Assembly (NCBI GenBank): GCA_016217555.1
Contig: JACRHW010000004.1
Coordinates: forward strand, 1-54,461
Length of the DNA: 54,461 bases
From: Parcubacteria group bacterium
GTDB lineage: Bacteria > Patescibacteriota > Minisyncoccia > UBA6257 > JACRHW01
Reading direction: 5' to 3'
Positions 8,808 to 16,989 of this stretch are shown in pieces. The translations under genes and the position numbers were made by a program. The notes below the pieces were generated by a model. That model saw only the letters and a list, made by a program, of their open reading frames with translations, ran no database searches and was not told the origin of the DNA. The number at the start of each line of letters is the position of its first letter. Position 1 is the first letter of the stretch.

Positions 8808-8931
8808 AGAAATACATTCTTTTGGATGCAGTACAAGGAAAACGCGAGGAACGGAGTAAGCTGTACACAAGAAGTACTGCGTTGAGTACCGGAGCGTTTG
8901 ACGAAGTAATGCGCCGAAAGAATGTATTTCT
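8808..8931 (-). repeat. family E structured palindromic element, copy 1
   Basis: A 124-bp element with a perfect 15-bp terminal stem AGAAATACATTCTTT / AAAGAATGTATTTCT, an inner AAACGC/GCGTTT pairing and a central GTAC-type hairpin. The partner at 17678-17799 keeps the inner consensus but has different stem sequences. Strand is given as the one in sense with nusA. Confidence 0.7.
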
Positions 8932-8936
8932 CTAAA

Positions 8937-8958
8937 GAAAATCCGCCCCTCGGGCGGA
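8937..8958 (-). terminator. terminator of the 9052-9990 gene
   Basis: Minus strand: TCCGCCC-GAG-GGGCGGA followed by TTTTC, a GC-rich perfect 7-bp stem past the stop of the leftward hypothetical gene. Confidence 0.75.
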
Positions 8959-9051
8959 CATAAACATCCATAACGCTTTCAATCCGAAATCCAATCGTAT
9001 TTAGATAATAGCAAAATTTCCTTTGTTTGTCAAATTTTTCATTTTCTGTTG

Positions 9052-9990
9052 CTAGGACTTACTATCGATTTCATGATATTCAAGATGTTTACAAGAAAAA
9101 TACTCTCTTGATAGAGCTTCTAATTGAGAGAAAAAAGTTGCCTCCTTAAGCGCATTTTTTACCTGTGATGCATGATAAATATGCATTCGTTCAAATGAAC
9201 ATCTGTAGTGTCTGAGACGATCCAAAAGACGAAGGAGATGTGCCTCGTAATAGTAAGGATCGCTAAAAAGGGATTCATTCGCTGTGGCATTTTGAAAAAC
9301 ATATGGTTTTGGCCGCCAACGCAGCGGTAACTCACCATGTTCATCTCTTAACGTACATCCCTCGACACAAAGAATAGGTTTTATAATGGGGCCCGATTCT
9401 TGAGGTAATGTAGACCACATCCATCTAAAAAGATCCCTAAGAATGGTTGAGGAAAGAACCGGCGTGTCAAAAAAACAAGCTTGTGGCTGCATAACAAGAT
9501 CGGTGCGCACACTCCCCCAAGAATACATCGAATCCTTATTTTCTATTCTTTCTTTTTTAACATGAAAGAGAGGACGCCCGGGAAGCATCATTGCCTCTAA
9601 ATTATCCCACTCCTGTTTCATAACACCTTTCGAAAAATCAATACGTGCATTACGTTGTTGCACATAAGGAAGAGGAATAGGTGCATAACGATTTCTTACT
9701 ACTTCACCATCCACGATAAGACCCATAAGTGACATAAAAGATCCGTACGTATCACCACATATCATAACAATACCAACGTCTCTTGTGTTTAAAATAGTTC
9801 TTATGATACGCCTAAAAATATCATATATTTTTCTTGCACGTTCAAAACGATACATCCACGGCTGAAGGATTTTAATTTCCTGCTCATTTTTCTTCATTTC
9901 ATTACGAACACCCGCAATAAGCATACTAAGCGCCTCTTGGGTAATAAGCGGTATCGGTCTTCCATCGTGAAAGACAATATGTACTTGCAC
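9052..9990 (-). CDS. hypothetical protein (GTG start)
   Basis: A 312-residue soluble protein that I do not recognise. It starts with GTG at 9990, supported by AAAGGAGGGG at 9996-10005, one of the best ribosome sites in the window and 5 nt from the start. It contains a hydrophobic strand IVMICGDTYGSFMSLMGLIVDG (about residues 94-115) that could be a Rossmann-like core, several Cys residues, and a basic/aromatic C-terminal half. No signal peptide is seen. It is single-gene, ended by the hairpin at 8937-8958. Confidence 0.75.
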   Translation of the reverse strand: MQVHIVFHDGRPIPLITQEALSMLIAGVRNEMKKNEQEIKILQPWMYRFERARKIYDIFRRIIRTILNTRDVGIVMICGDTYGSFMSLMGLIVDGEVVRNRYAPIPLPYVQQRNARIDFSKGVMKQEWDNLEAMMLPGRPLFHVKKERIENKDSMYSWGSVRTDLVMQPQACFFDTPVLSSTILRDLFRWMWSTLPQESGPIIKPILCVEGCTLRDEHGELPLRWRPKPYVFQNATANESLFSDPYYYEAHLLRLLDRLRHYRCSFERMHIYHASQVKNALKEATFFSQLEALSREYFSCKHLEYHEIDSKS

Positions 9991-10079
9991 AGTAACCCCT
10001 CCTTTCTTAAATTTACAAGGTACTTTTGTTTGTCCTATCTACCCATATTTTTAAGATAAAAGCAATACATTTATCCTAC

Positions 10080-10107
10080 TTGACATGGCTTGCAGAAATA
10101 ATAGAAT
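10080..10107 (+). promoter_or_regulatory. sigma70-type promoter of the small acidic gene
   Basis: TTGACA (10080-10085), 16-nt spacer, TAGAAT (10102-10107). The start of transcription would be near 10114, about 33 nt before the ATG of the short gene. Confidence 0.7.
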
Positions 10108-10146
10108 ACGAACAAATTATCAAAGGTCGTATAAAAAAGCATTGTT

Positions 10147-10314
10147 ATGATTACACTCAAATCGTCTTTATTTATGGTCAACAGTACAAAAAAGCACAAT
10201 GATGACGACGAAGAGAAGTGGTTCGAAGATGGAGAGGAGGGACTCGACCTTGAAGAGGAGGAGGAAGATGGTGGAGAAAAAGAAGATTCTGAAAAAGAAG
10301 AAAGTTCTGAATAA
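10147..10314 (+). CDS. short highly acidic protein
   Basis: A 55-residue open frame starting at the ATG at 10147; an internal ATG at 10174 would give 46 residues. The C-terminal two thirds is almost entirely Asp, Glu, Gly and Lys (DDDEEKWFEDGEEGLDLEEEEEDGG...), with one Trp-Phe pair. It is flanked by a good promoter (10080-10107) and a terminator (10350-10380), so it is an isolated transcription unit. Function unknown; such acidic tails occur in nucleic-acid-mimic or metal-binding proteins, but nothing here decides that. The ribosome site is weak. Confidence 0.5.
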   Translation: MITLKSSLFMVNSTKKHNDDDEEKWFEDGEEGLDLEEEEEDGGEKEDSEKEESSE

Positions 10315-10349
10315 ATGCACGTCTTTGTCTCTTTAGATACAAACCCTTG

Positions 10350-10380
10350 ATCCCATAAGAATTCTCTTGTGGGATTTTAA
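10350..10380 (+). terminator. terminator of the short acidic gene
   Basis: ATCCCATAAGA / TCTTGTGGGAT, an 11-bp stem with one G-T wobble pair and a 4-nt loop, then TTTAATTT. Lies between the acidic gene and PBP1A. Confidence 0.7.
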
Positions 10381-10384
10381 TTTA

Positions 10385-10413
10385 TTGCTCAAAAGCTTAA
10401 AATGATGTACAAT
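10385..10413 (+). promoter_or_regulatory. promoter of the PBP1A gene
   Basis: TTGCTC (10385-10390), 17-nt spacer, TACAAT (10408-10413), giving a leader of about 40 nt before the ATG at 10461. Confidence 0.6.
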
Positions 10414-10460
10414 AATTAAAGGTGTAGTTTCTGTGAAAATAATATAGCTATCTCTATAAA

Positions 10461-12905
10461 ATGAAAAAGAAGAAAAAAATACTACATTCGTTTCTCCTCT
10501 GGGGTCTTTTTTTATTGTTTGTAATTATCAGTGTAGGAAGTATTACCGTACTGTATATTTCTCTCGATCTTCCGCAAGTTGAACATTTCAGTGAGCGCCC
10601 CGTTCCCCAAACAACAAAGATATACGATAGAACGGGTCAGGTACTTTTGTATGATCTCTATGGAGACCAAAAAAGAACAACTATTTCTTTAAAAGAAGTT
10701 CCTCTTTATGTGCAACGTGCCACCCTCGCCTTAGAAGATAAAGATTTTTATAATCACTCCGCCTTTAGCATAAAAGGTATTGCTCGTTCATTACTCGTGA
10801 ATGTACGCGGAGGAGAGGCCCTTCAAGGTGGATCCACAATAACACAACAATTGGTTAAAAATGCCCTCCTTGATCCACAAAAAACAATTTCGAGAAAGAT
10901 AAAAGAGCTAATCCTTGCTTACAAACTTGAACAACAATATTCAAAGGATCAAATCCTTGAACTTTATCTCAACGAAATTCCTTATGGAGGAAACGCGTAC
11001 GGGATTGAGGTAGCAAGCCAAACGTATTTTGATAAATCAACAAAAGATCTTACCCTTGCAGAAGCGGCCACCCTTGCAGCACTCCCTAAGGCACCCACCT
11101 ACTACTCCCCTTATGGAAGTAATACAAAGAAATTATTTGAACGAGAACGTTATGGACTCAAAACAATGAAAGATCTCGGATGGATCACCGATGAAGAATA
11201 TAATAATGCCATTGCCGAAAAAATTACCTTCGTTCCTCAAAAAGTAGCTATTCGCGCCCCTCATTTTGTAATGATGGTTATTAACTATCTTAACACTCAG
11301 TATGGAGAAGATTTTGTACGAAATGCAGGATTAAAAGTAACAACCACGCTTGATTGGCCAACACAACAAATTGCTGAAGACGTTGTTAAAAAAGGGGCGG
11401 AACGTAATACTGAACTTTATAAAGGAACAAACGCTGCTTTACTTAGTGAAGATCCAAAAACAGGTCAGATTATCAGTCTTGTAGGATCTCGAGATTATTT
11501 TGATACAGCTCATGAAGGTAATTTTGATGTAACAACCCAAGGGTTACGCCAACCAGGTTCTTCATTTAAACCTATTGCCTATATTGCCGCCTTCAAAAAG
11601 GGATATTCTCCACAAACTGTTTTATTTGATCTTAAAACAGAGTTCGATACTACAAATGATCCTAATAATAGTTATCAACCAGAAAATTATGATCATATCT
11701 ATGGCGGTCCTGTAACACTCAAACGTGCTCTTGCAAATAGTTTAAACGTCCCAGCAGTAAAGGTGCTTTATCTTGCTGGAATGCAAAATGTAATAGACAC
11801 GGCCAAATCGTTTGGTATCACCACCTTAGGAGATTATCGACGCTATGGTCTCTCCCTTGTTCTCGGAGGAGGTGAGGTACACCTCATCGAAATGGTACAC
11901 GCCTATTCTGTCTTTTCACAGGAGGGTAATCAGCATAAACAACAATTTATTCTCAAGGTTGAATCAAAAGAGGAAAAAACACTCGAAGAATATCAGGATG
12001 AACAACACCAAGTAATAGAACCTGTATATACACAAGAAATCAATGATATTCTATCGGATGATGATGCACGTTCACGATTATTTACCTACCATGGCCCACT
12101 TTATTTTGATGGGTATGATGTTGCTGCAAAAACAGGAACAACCAACGATTATCGAGATGCATGGGTTATTGGATACACTCCAAATATTGTAACCGGTATT
12201 TGGGCAGGAAATAACGACAATACTCCTATGCAAAAAAATGCAGGCAGTATTCTTGCCGCAGTGCCTATTCTTCATGATTTTTATACACAAGTTCTCCCAA
12301 CACGTCCTAAAGAATTTTTTACAAAACCAACTCCCGTCTACAGTAATAAACCGATGTTAAATGGAGAATATATTACCGAAATATCCTCTCCCGATGGATC
12401 AATGCATAACGAAGTACATGATATTCTTTATTATGTAGATAGAAACAACCCACAAGGAGCAGAACCACTCAACCCTAATAGTGATGCACAATTTAAAAAT
12501 TGGGAGGAACCAGTTTTTGCATGGGTCGCACAAAACAATATCCAAATTAAAAAAACGAAAACATCCCCTATTATATCTCCTTTACCACCCTCCTCTCTTT
12601 TTGATGCTATTCAAAAACCTCCTGTCATTATTTCTCTTCCCATCACACTAGAAATAACAAATCCAGAAAATGGAGGTTATATTTATCTTCCTTTTGATGG
12701 AGATGTTTCCTTTAACCAAACTCCACAAAACGTAAAAATATTTTTTAATGATACACTTGTTCAAGACAATACTTCTCCACACATCACAGAACACTTTACT
12801 ATTTCAAGAGGAGAACTTTATATGCAAAACTCTCTTCGTATTGAGGCAACAAACGCTTCAGGAAAAACAACTTCAAAAGAAATAATCTTGTTTGGTAAAA
12901 ACTAG
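10461..12905 (+). CDS. bifunctional penicillin-binding protein 1A
   Basis: Class A PBP that polymerises lipid II and cross-links peptidoglycan at the outer face of the membrane. 814 residues: one membrane anchor at about 10-33; GT51 glycosyltransferase about 55-230 with catalytic Glu92 (EDKDFYNHS) and the GGSTITQQ motif at 123-130; transpeptidase about 320-620 with SxxK at 367-370 (SSFK), SLN at 427-429 and KTG at 557-559. A C-terminal beta-rich tail (about 715-814) resembles an accessory immunoglobulin-like domain. Its own promoter and the upstream terminator make it a single-gene unit, convergent with dnaN. All catalytic residues are intact, so this cell makes cross-linked peptidoglycan. 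Confidence 0.96.
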   Translation: MKKKKKILHSFLLWGLFLLFVIISVGSITVLYISLDLPQVEHFSERPVPQTTKIYDRTGQVLLYDLYGDQKRTTISLKEVPLYVQRATLALEDKDFYNHSAFSIKGIARSLLVNVRGGEALQGGSTITQQLVKNALLDPQKTISRKIKELILAYKLEQQYSKDQILELYLNEIPYGGNAYGIEVASQTYFDKSTKDLTLAEAATLAALPKAPTYYSPYGSNTKKLFERERYGLKTMKDLGWITDEEYNNAIAEKITFVPQKVAIRAPHFVMMVINYLNTQYGEDFVRNAGLKVTTTLDWPTQQIAEDVVKKGAERNTELYKGTNAALLSEDPKTGQIISLVGSRDYFDTAHEGNFDVTTQGLRQPGSSFKPIAYIAAFKKGYSPQTVLFDLKTEFDTTNDPNNSYQPENYDHIYGGPVTLKRALANSLNVPAVKVLYLAGMQNVIDTAKSFGITTLGDYRRYGLSLVLGGGEVHLIEMVHAYSVFSQEGNQHKQQFILKVESKEEKTLEEYQDEQHQVIEPVYTQEINDILSDDDARSRLFTYHGPLYFDGYDVAAKTGTTNDYRDAWVIGYTPNIVTGIWAGNNDNTPMQKNAGSILAAVPILHDFYTQVLPTRPKEFFTKPTPVYSNKPMLNGEYITEISSPDGSMHNEVHDILYYVDRNNPQGAEPLNPNSDAQFKNWEEPVFAWVAQNNIQIKKTKTSPIISPLPPSSLFDAIQKPPVIISLPITLEITNPENGGYIYLPFDGDVSFNQTPQNVKIFFNDTLVQDNTSPHITEHFTISRGELYMQNSLRIEATNASGKTTSKEIILFGKN

Positions 12906-13017
12906 GAATGTATCTGATATACCCTTTTAAACAAATTTATAAAAAATTAACTGTCTTTCAAACTTATTCTTATTATCTTGACATCCATCAAAACACCCAA
13001 TTATGCAATACTAGATA

Positions 13018-14127
13018 CTAGATTTTAATAGGCATCACAATATAATAGGCACTTTTATCTATAAGAGATTCTATTTTAATAGGCTTTTCTCCATTGACGA
13101 TACTTATTTTAAGATTTGCATCATCTATTGCTTTAGCTCCATCCTGAATATAACGAGCATTCATCCTTAAAAATTGTTCTATTCCCTTCACTTGTCCCGG
13201 AACATTTATTTCTCCTGCACCAAATACAGTGTTTGAAGATTTTATTTTAACAACTCCCTCGTCAGGTGCTATATGCATAGTGATATCATTAAGTTTTGAA
13301 CTAAAAACACTTGAAAGACGAACAGCATCAGTAAGACCACTTTTACTTACTAAAAGTTCGGTTTCAAACTCTTTCGGAACAAAATGTTCGTAAGAAGGAT
13401 AAGTACCATCGACAAGATTCGAAATAAGAACAAATCCATCAAGTATAAATACACTCTGATGTGCTTCTATTATTATTTTTAATACTCCTGTCGGTGAAGT
13501 ATCAAGCATGCGCCCAAGAAGTTGTAATGTTTTTGTAGGAATAATACAAGAGATAGCTTCTACCTCACTCTTAAGTATATCTATCTGTTTTTCTGCAAGT
13601 CGAAATCCATCACTTCCTGCAAGTATTAATTTTTTCTTACTCTCATGCATACTCACATACATTCCATTAAGCTCAGGACGAATGGTATTAAAAGATATTG
13701 CAAGAAACACTGTATCTATTCCCTTTTTAAATTGCTTCGCTTCTACCTCAACGTAGGTGGTTTCCTGAATTTTTGGAATAAGAGGAAAATCTGAAATAGA
13801 TACCGTTACTAACTCCCCCTGAAACATATCGGTATGTATCTGTAATTGATTATCTTTTGTACTACATTCTATTTTTTCATCTTTGATATTGTTTATTACC
13901 TGAAATAGTAGAGAACCTGAAACAGCAACCTCCCCCTCCTCTTCTATTTTTCCTGGAATGGTTGCAATAAGAGCTGTTTCTAAATTGGTTGCAATAAGTT
14001 GAATCTTACCCGATTGTGCTTTAATAAGAATATTTTTTAAAATAGGCATTATCTCATTAGTACCTAATGATTTTTCTACAATACTTAATGCATTATTTAA
14101 ATGGTCTCTTAATAAAATACATTTCAT
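13018..14127 (-). CDS. dnaN: DNA polymerase III beta sliding clamp
   Basis: Ring-shaped processivity clamp that tethers DNA polymerase III. 369 residues, normal length, three repeated beta-clamp folds, ending in YIVMPIKI, typical of the C-terminal strand by the protein-binding pocket. Characteristic segments are LLFQVINNIKDEKIE in domain I and GSDGFRLAEKQI in domain II. Transcribed leftward downstream of dnaA, separated from it by 378 bp that carry DnaA boxes. Confidence 0.96.
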   Translation of the reverse strand: MKCILLRDHLNNALSIVEKSLGTNEIMPILKNILIKAQSGKIQLIATNLETALIATIPGKIEEEGEVAVSGSLLFQVINNIKDEKIECSTKDNQLQIHTDMFQGELVTVSISDFPLIPKIQETTYVEVEAKQFKKGIDTVFLAISFNTIRPELNGMYVSMHESKKKLILAGSDGFRLAEKQIDILKSEVEAISCIIPTKTLQLLGRMLDTSPTGVLKIIIEAHQSVFILDGFVLISNLVDGTYPSYEHFVPKEFETELLVSKSGLTDAVRLSSVFSSKLNDITMHIAPDEGVVKIKSSNTVFGAGEINVPGQVKGIEQFLRMNARYIQDGAKAIDDANLKISIVNGEKPIKIESLIDKSAYYIVMPIKI

Positions 14128-14402
14128 ACCGTAACGTTATTATTTAATATATTAAATTAGTAGTTATAGTAATAAAGAAAAGAAATTCTGTGGAAGAAAA
14201 CATTTTTTAAGAAATAGTCTCAAAAAAGTATTCACACTACTATGTGTATAAAAGAGGGATAGATGGAGTATATATATGTGAATAACTTTTCGTTTAAAAA
14301 ATCTTTCTGAAACTTTGTTTTTTATTCCCGTTTTATGCACACACCTTTCCACTACTTATACCCCTCCTTATCCCTACCTTATCCACAATACGAATGTATA
14401 AA
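14128..14402. other. probable chromosomal replication origin (oriC)
   Basis: The dnaA-dnaN gap holds four DnaA boxes at nearly even spacing: GTATTCACA (14228-14236, one mismatch), TTATTCACA on the minus strand (14277-14285), TTATGCACA (14333-14341) and perfect TTATCCACA (14379-14387). A near-pure AT stretch by dnaN (14134-14175) is a candidate unwinding element. Location next to dnaA and between oppositely oriented gene blocks agrees. Assignment is inference. Confidence 0.75.
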
Positions 14403-14500
14403 ATACTAATATACAAATGTTGCGAATGATACTAATCGTACGAATTTTTTTACGTATTCGTACTCATTCGTATCATTTGCATGATTCGTATATTGGTATA
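14403..14500. repeat. family A palindromic spacer, copy 3
   Basis: Ends ATACTAATATACAAATG and ATTCGTATATTGGTAT. It abuts the dnaA stop, between dnaA and the DnaA-box cluster. Confidence 0.8.
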
Positions 14501-14505
14501 GTTTA

Positions 14506-15876
14506 TCAACTATTATGTATTCTTTCTATAATCTCTGAGATCATTCTATTGAGATTTGTGCTTTTTATAATTTCTCTCTCTATTTTGTTATATGCGTGAA
14601 TAGCGGTGGTATGATCTCTGTTTCCAAATTTTGCTCCAATGAAAGGATACGAAGCCTTGAGTTCCTTTCGTAAAAGATACATTGCCACCTGACGAGGGAG
14701 AACTATTTCTTTTTTTCGGTCGTGCCCCATTATTTCCTTTTCATTAATTTCAAAGAAATCAGCAGTCGTCTTGATAATTTTAAGAGGCGATATCATTTTA
14801 ATAGGATTATCAAGATATGCCTGTAAAATACGCTCCATTTCTACCACTTCTGGAGGCACCCCGCGCTGTCGGGTAAGGAAAATGGCCTTCGTAAGCATCC
14901 CTTCAAGCTCTCTTATGTTTTTTTGTACCTTTGTGGCAATGAGGTTGATAATTTCATCAGGAAGTTCCAAATTTTTTTCTATAAGTTTGTTACGTAAAAT
15001 TGCTACACGCATTTCGTATTCGGGAAATTGAATATCCGCAATCATTCCTCCCTCAAAACGAGATTTTAAGCGTTCTTCAAGGGTTGGTAGGGCTCGCGGG
15101 GGGCGGTCAGAAGACAGAATAATCTGCTTATTATTATTAAAGAGTGCGTTAAACGTATGAAAGAATTCCTCCTCGGTACGCTCCCTCCCTCCAATAAACT
15201 GAATATCATCAATGATAAGTACATCAACATCTCTATATTTGTGTTTCATCGCTTCAATTCTCTCGAGGCTTTTATTTTGGAGAGCGGTAACAACATCGTT
15301 CGTAAATTTTTCTGAGGTAACATAAAGTACCTTCACTTTATTGTGATATTGTTTCATTATTTCGTTTCCTGTTGCCTGAAGAAGGTGAGTTTTTCCTACA
15401 CCAACCGTTCCATAAATAAAGAGCGGATTATATTTTTTTCCAATAGCATCACGAATTGCAAAACATGCCGCTGCAGCAAGCTCGTTAGTAGGGCCGACTA
15501 CAAAATGATCAAAGGTGTATCGTGGGTTAAGGCCGGTAGAAGGATCGACCCCTTGTTCTGCAATTTCAAGTTGGAATTCTTCTGTTGGTAGTTGTGTATG
15601 TCTAAGAGGTGTCGCAGTTGCCGTGGTACTTGTGGAAAGGATGACGTACTCGGCATTTTTAATAGAGCTGTCATGGGTGTGAAGGAGACGAATAATTTGC
15701 TTATGGTATTTATTTTCCACCCACTCTTTTGCGAAATTCGATTTTAATGATATTTTTGCAGTTCCTTGATCAACACCAGAGAGGCTACTATGTTTTAACC
15801 ACGTAATAAAATTTGCTTTTGAAATTTGTAATTCTAATTCCCCTAAAATTCGTTGCCACAATTCGTCGAAATTCAT
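14506..15876 (-). CDS. dnaA: chromosomal replication initiator DnaA
   Basis: AAA+ ATPase that binds DnaA boxes and opens the origin. 456 residues. N-terminal domain I about 1-75 (DELWQRILGELELQISKANF), a variable linker, AAA+ domain III from about 120 with Walker A GTVGVGKTH at 156-164 and Walker B LIIDD at 220-224, and helix-turn-helix domain IV with the signature GNRDHTTAIHAYNKIE near the C-terminus. A strong promoter with nearby weak DnaA boxes lies upstream, suggesting the usual autoregulation. Divergent from rpmH, the classic arrangement near bacterial origins. Confidence 0.97.
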   Translation of the reverse strand: MNFDELWQRILGELELQISKANFITWLKHSSLSGVDQGTAKISLKSNFAKEWVENKYHKQIIRLLHTHDSSIKNAEYVILSTSTTATATPLRHTQLPTEEFQLEIAEQGVDPSTGLNPRYTFDHFVVGPTNELAAAACFAIRDAIGKKYNPLFIYGTVGVGKTHLLQATGNEIMKQYHNKVKVLYVTSEKFTNDVVTALQNKSLERIEAMKHKYRDVDVLIIDDIQFIGGRERTEEEFFHTFNALFNNNKQIILSSDRPPRALPTLEERLKSRFEGGMIADIQFPEYEMRVAILRNKLIEKNLELPDEIINLIATKVQKNIRELEGMLTKAIFLTRQRGVPPEVVEMERILQAYLDNPIKMISPLKIIKTTADFFEINEKEIMGHDRKKEIVLPRQVAMYLLRKELKASYPFIGAKFGNRDHTTAIHAYNKIEREIIKSTNLNRMISEIIERIHNS

Positions 15877-15909
15877 GAGAAAAAGAATAAAAAATTATTT
15901 GATACCCGA

Positions 15910-15937
15910 ATTATAGCACCACCTATACCCTAAGCAA
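15910..15937 (-). promoter_or_regulatory. dnaA promoter
   Basis: On the minus strand TTGCTT (15932-15937), 16-nt spacer, TATAAT (15910-15915). Two DnaA-box-like sites, TTCTTCACA (15958-15966) and TTGTTCACA (15969-15977), lie just upstream. Each departs from TTWTNCACA at one position and they could serve autoregulation. Confidence 0.7.
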
Positions 15938-16085
15938 GTCTTGACCAACGAAGAAATTGTGAAGAAATTGTGAACAACTTTATTTTTTGAAATTATGTTG
16001 AAATTTACTCATTTATTGGTGAGTGAATATACAAAACAAAATTAAAATTACACCACACAAATTGTTTTTCTTCTTTTTTTCTTTG

Positions 16086-16136
16086 TCATTCCCGCGATTT
16101 ATGGTGAGCTTAGTCGAACCAAGGCGGGAATCCAGA
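16086..16136. repeat. family B palindrome (long form)
   Basis: CATTCCCGCGA ... AGTCGAACC ... GCGGGAATCC: the dRS3-like arms with a TTAGTCGAAC centre. Another long form is at 45950-45999 and one lies inside the gene at 26219. Confidence 0.7.
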
Positions 16137-16144
16137 ATTCTTCT

Positions 16145-16250
16145 CCACCCAAACCAAAAACTCATCGTAAAGCGGGGTGACCGTTATAGTCCCCCTATTA
16201 TAGCGATACAACCTGACTCCCCCTTGAGGATTCGTTTTTGGTCTGGGTGG
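16145..16250. repeat. palindromic element with CCACCC ends
   Basis: CCACCCAAACCAAAAAC (16145-16161) pairs at 16 of 17 positions with GTTTTTGGTCTGGGTGG (16234-16250). The right end runs into a G-rich tract. Together with the family B repeat it fills most of the dnaA-rpmH gap. Confidence 0.65.
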
Positions 16251-16265
16251 GGGGGGTGGGAGTTA

Positions 16266-16293
16266 TTGAAAAATTAAGAAGAATGTGCATAAT
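16266..16293 (+). promoter_or_regulatory. promoter of rpmH
   Basis: TTGAAA (16266-16271), 16-nt spacer, CATAAT (16288-16293). The ATG at 16302 is only 8 nt past the -10, so the message would be leaderless or nearly so. Confidence 0.5.
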
Positions 16294-16301
16294 ACATATA
16301 T

Positions 16302-16439
16302 ATGCCAAAACGAACCTATCAACCAAAAAAGAAGAAGCGCGCACGAACACACGGGTTTCTTAAACGTTCAGCCACTCCAGGGGGAAGTAAGGTGTTGCAG
16401 AATCGTCGTAGGAAGGGGCGCAAATCTTTGAGTGTATAA
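16302..16439 (+). CDS. rpmH: 50S ribosomal protein L34
   Basis: A 45-residue basic protein beginning [19 protein letters not shown] and ending [11 protein letters not shown], matching the L34 pattern (RTYQP, HGF, R..GR..L). It is a large-subunit protein made next to rnpA in nearly all bacteria, and here it lies divergent from dnaA as usual. The short length is normal. It starts the rightward block rpmH-rnpA-yidC-jag. Confidence 0.96.
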   Translation: MPKRTYQPKKKKRARTHGFLKRSATPGGSKVLQNRRRKGRKSLSV

Positions 16440-16449
16440 AATTCCTTCT

Positions 16450-16533
16450 TGTCATCCTGAACGTAGTGAAGGATCTCCTTCTACTGCACTGGTTATGAAA
16501 TCAAGAGATTTCTCGGCAGGCTCGGAATGACGG
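16450..16533. repeat. family C palindrome (GTCATCCTGA ... GAATGAC)
   Basis: GTCATCCTGAACGTAGTGAAGGATCTC ... inverted as GAGATTTCTCGG ... TCGGAATGAC. Related copies lie at 21972-22055, 22906-22992, 27138-27225 and, in part, 36428-36455. Fills the rpmH-rnpA gap. Confidence 0.7.
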
Positions 16534-16543
16534 AGAGAAATAT

Positions 16544-16888
16544 ATGCTTACCAAACCACACCGGCTTCTTCGGACTCATAATTTTGAGGAGGTGTTTAAA
16601 AAAGGGAAAAAGGCGACGACGCCCTTTTTTGTTGTATATGCAAGAGAGAATGGATTGTCTCTCTCTCGGTTTGCGATTGTAGTATCCCTGAAGGTAAGCA
16701 AAAAGGCAGTGGAACGAAATCTCGTTAAGCGGAGAATACGATCTTTTATACATATTAAGCTGGCTTCTTTTAAAAAAGGGTATGATGTGATAATAAGGGT
16801 ACAGGGCGGTGCGGTGGTTACGCTCCCCTATCAAGAATTAGAAAAGGAACTTATCGAAGTATTTAGTAAGGCACATTTATTTAATTAA
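16544..16888 (+). CDS. rnpA: ribonuclease P protein component
   Basis: Protein cofactor of RNase P, which matures tRNA 5' ends. 114 residues with the family motif SKKAVERNLVKRRIR at about 51-65 (the RNR-type helix contacting RNase P RNA) and the N-terminal LTKPHRLLRTHNFEEVFKKGK typical of RnpA. Start at ATG 16544. Between rpmH and yidC in the canonical order; yidD is missing and its place is taken by a palindromic repeat. Confidence 0.95.
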   Translation: MLTKPHRLLRTHNFEEVFKKGKKATTPFFVVYARENGLSLSRFAIVVSLKVSKKAVERNLVKRRIRSFIHIKLASFKKGYDVIIRVQGGAVVTLPYQELEKELIEVFSKAHLFN

Positions 16889-16986
16889 AAACTCAAAACG
16901 CAAAAGTCAAAACTGCAACTAAAAACGTAAAACTTTTGATTTTTGAGTTAAAGTTTTGCGTTTTGACCTTTAAGTTTTGAATTTTT
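16886..16986. repeat. family G AT-rich palindrome
   Basis: AAAACTCAAAACGCAAAAG ... pairs with ... GTTTTGCGTTTTGACCTTTAAG. Related sequences at 22047-22110, 22851-22898, 22997-23046, 37743-37858 and 41532-41612, and halves at 30155-30187 and 33284-33321. Fills the rnpA-yidC gap. Confidence 0.7.
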
Positions 16987-16989
16987 ACT

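Noticed and set aside
12906-13017. Possible small gene or RNA between PBP1A and dnaN
   Set aside because: No open frame, hairpin or promoter stands out in these 112 bp.
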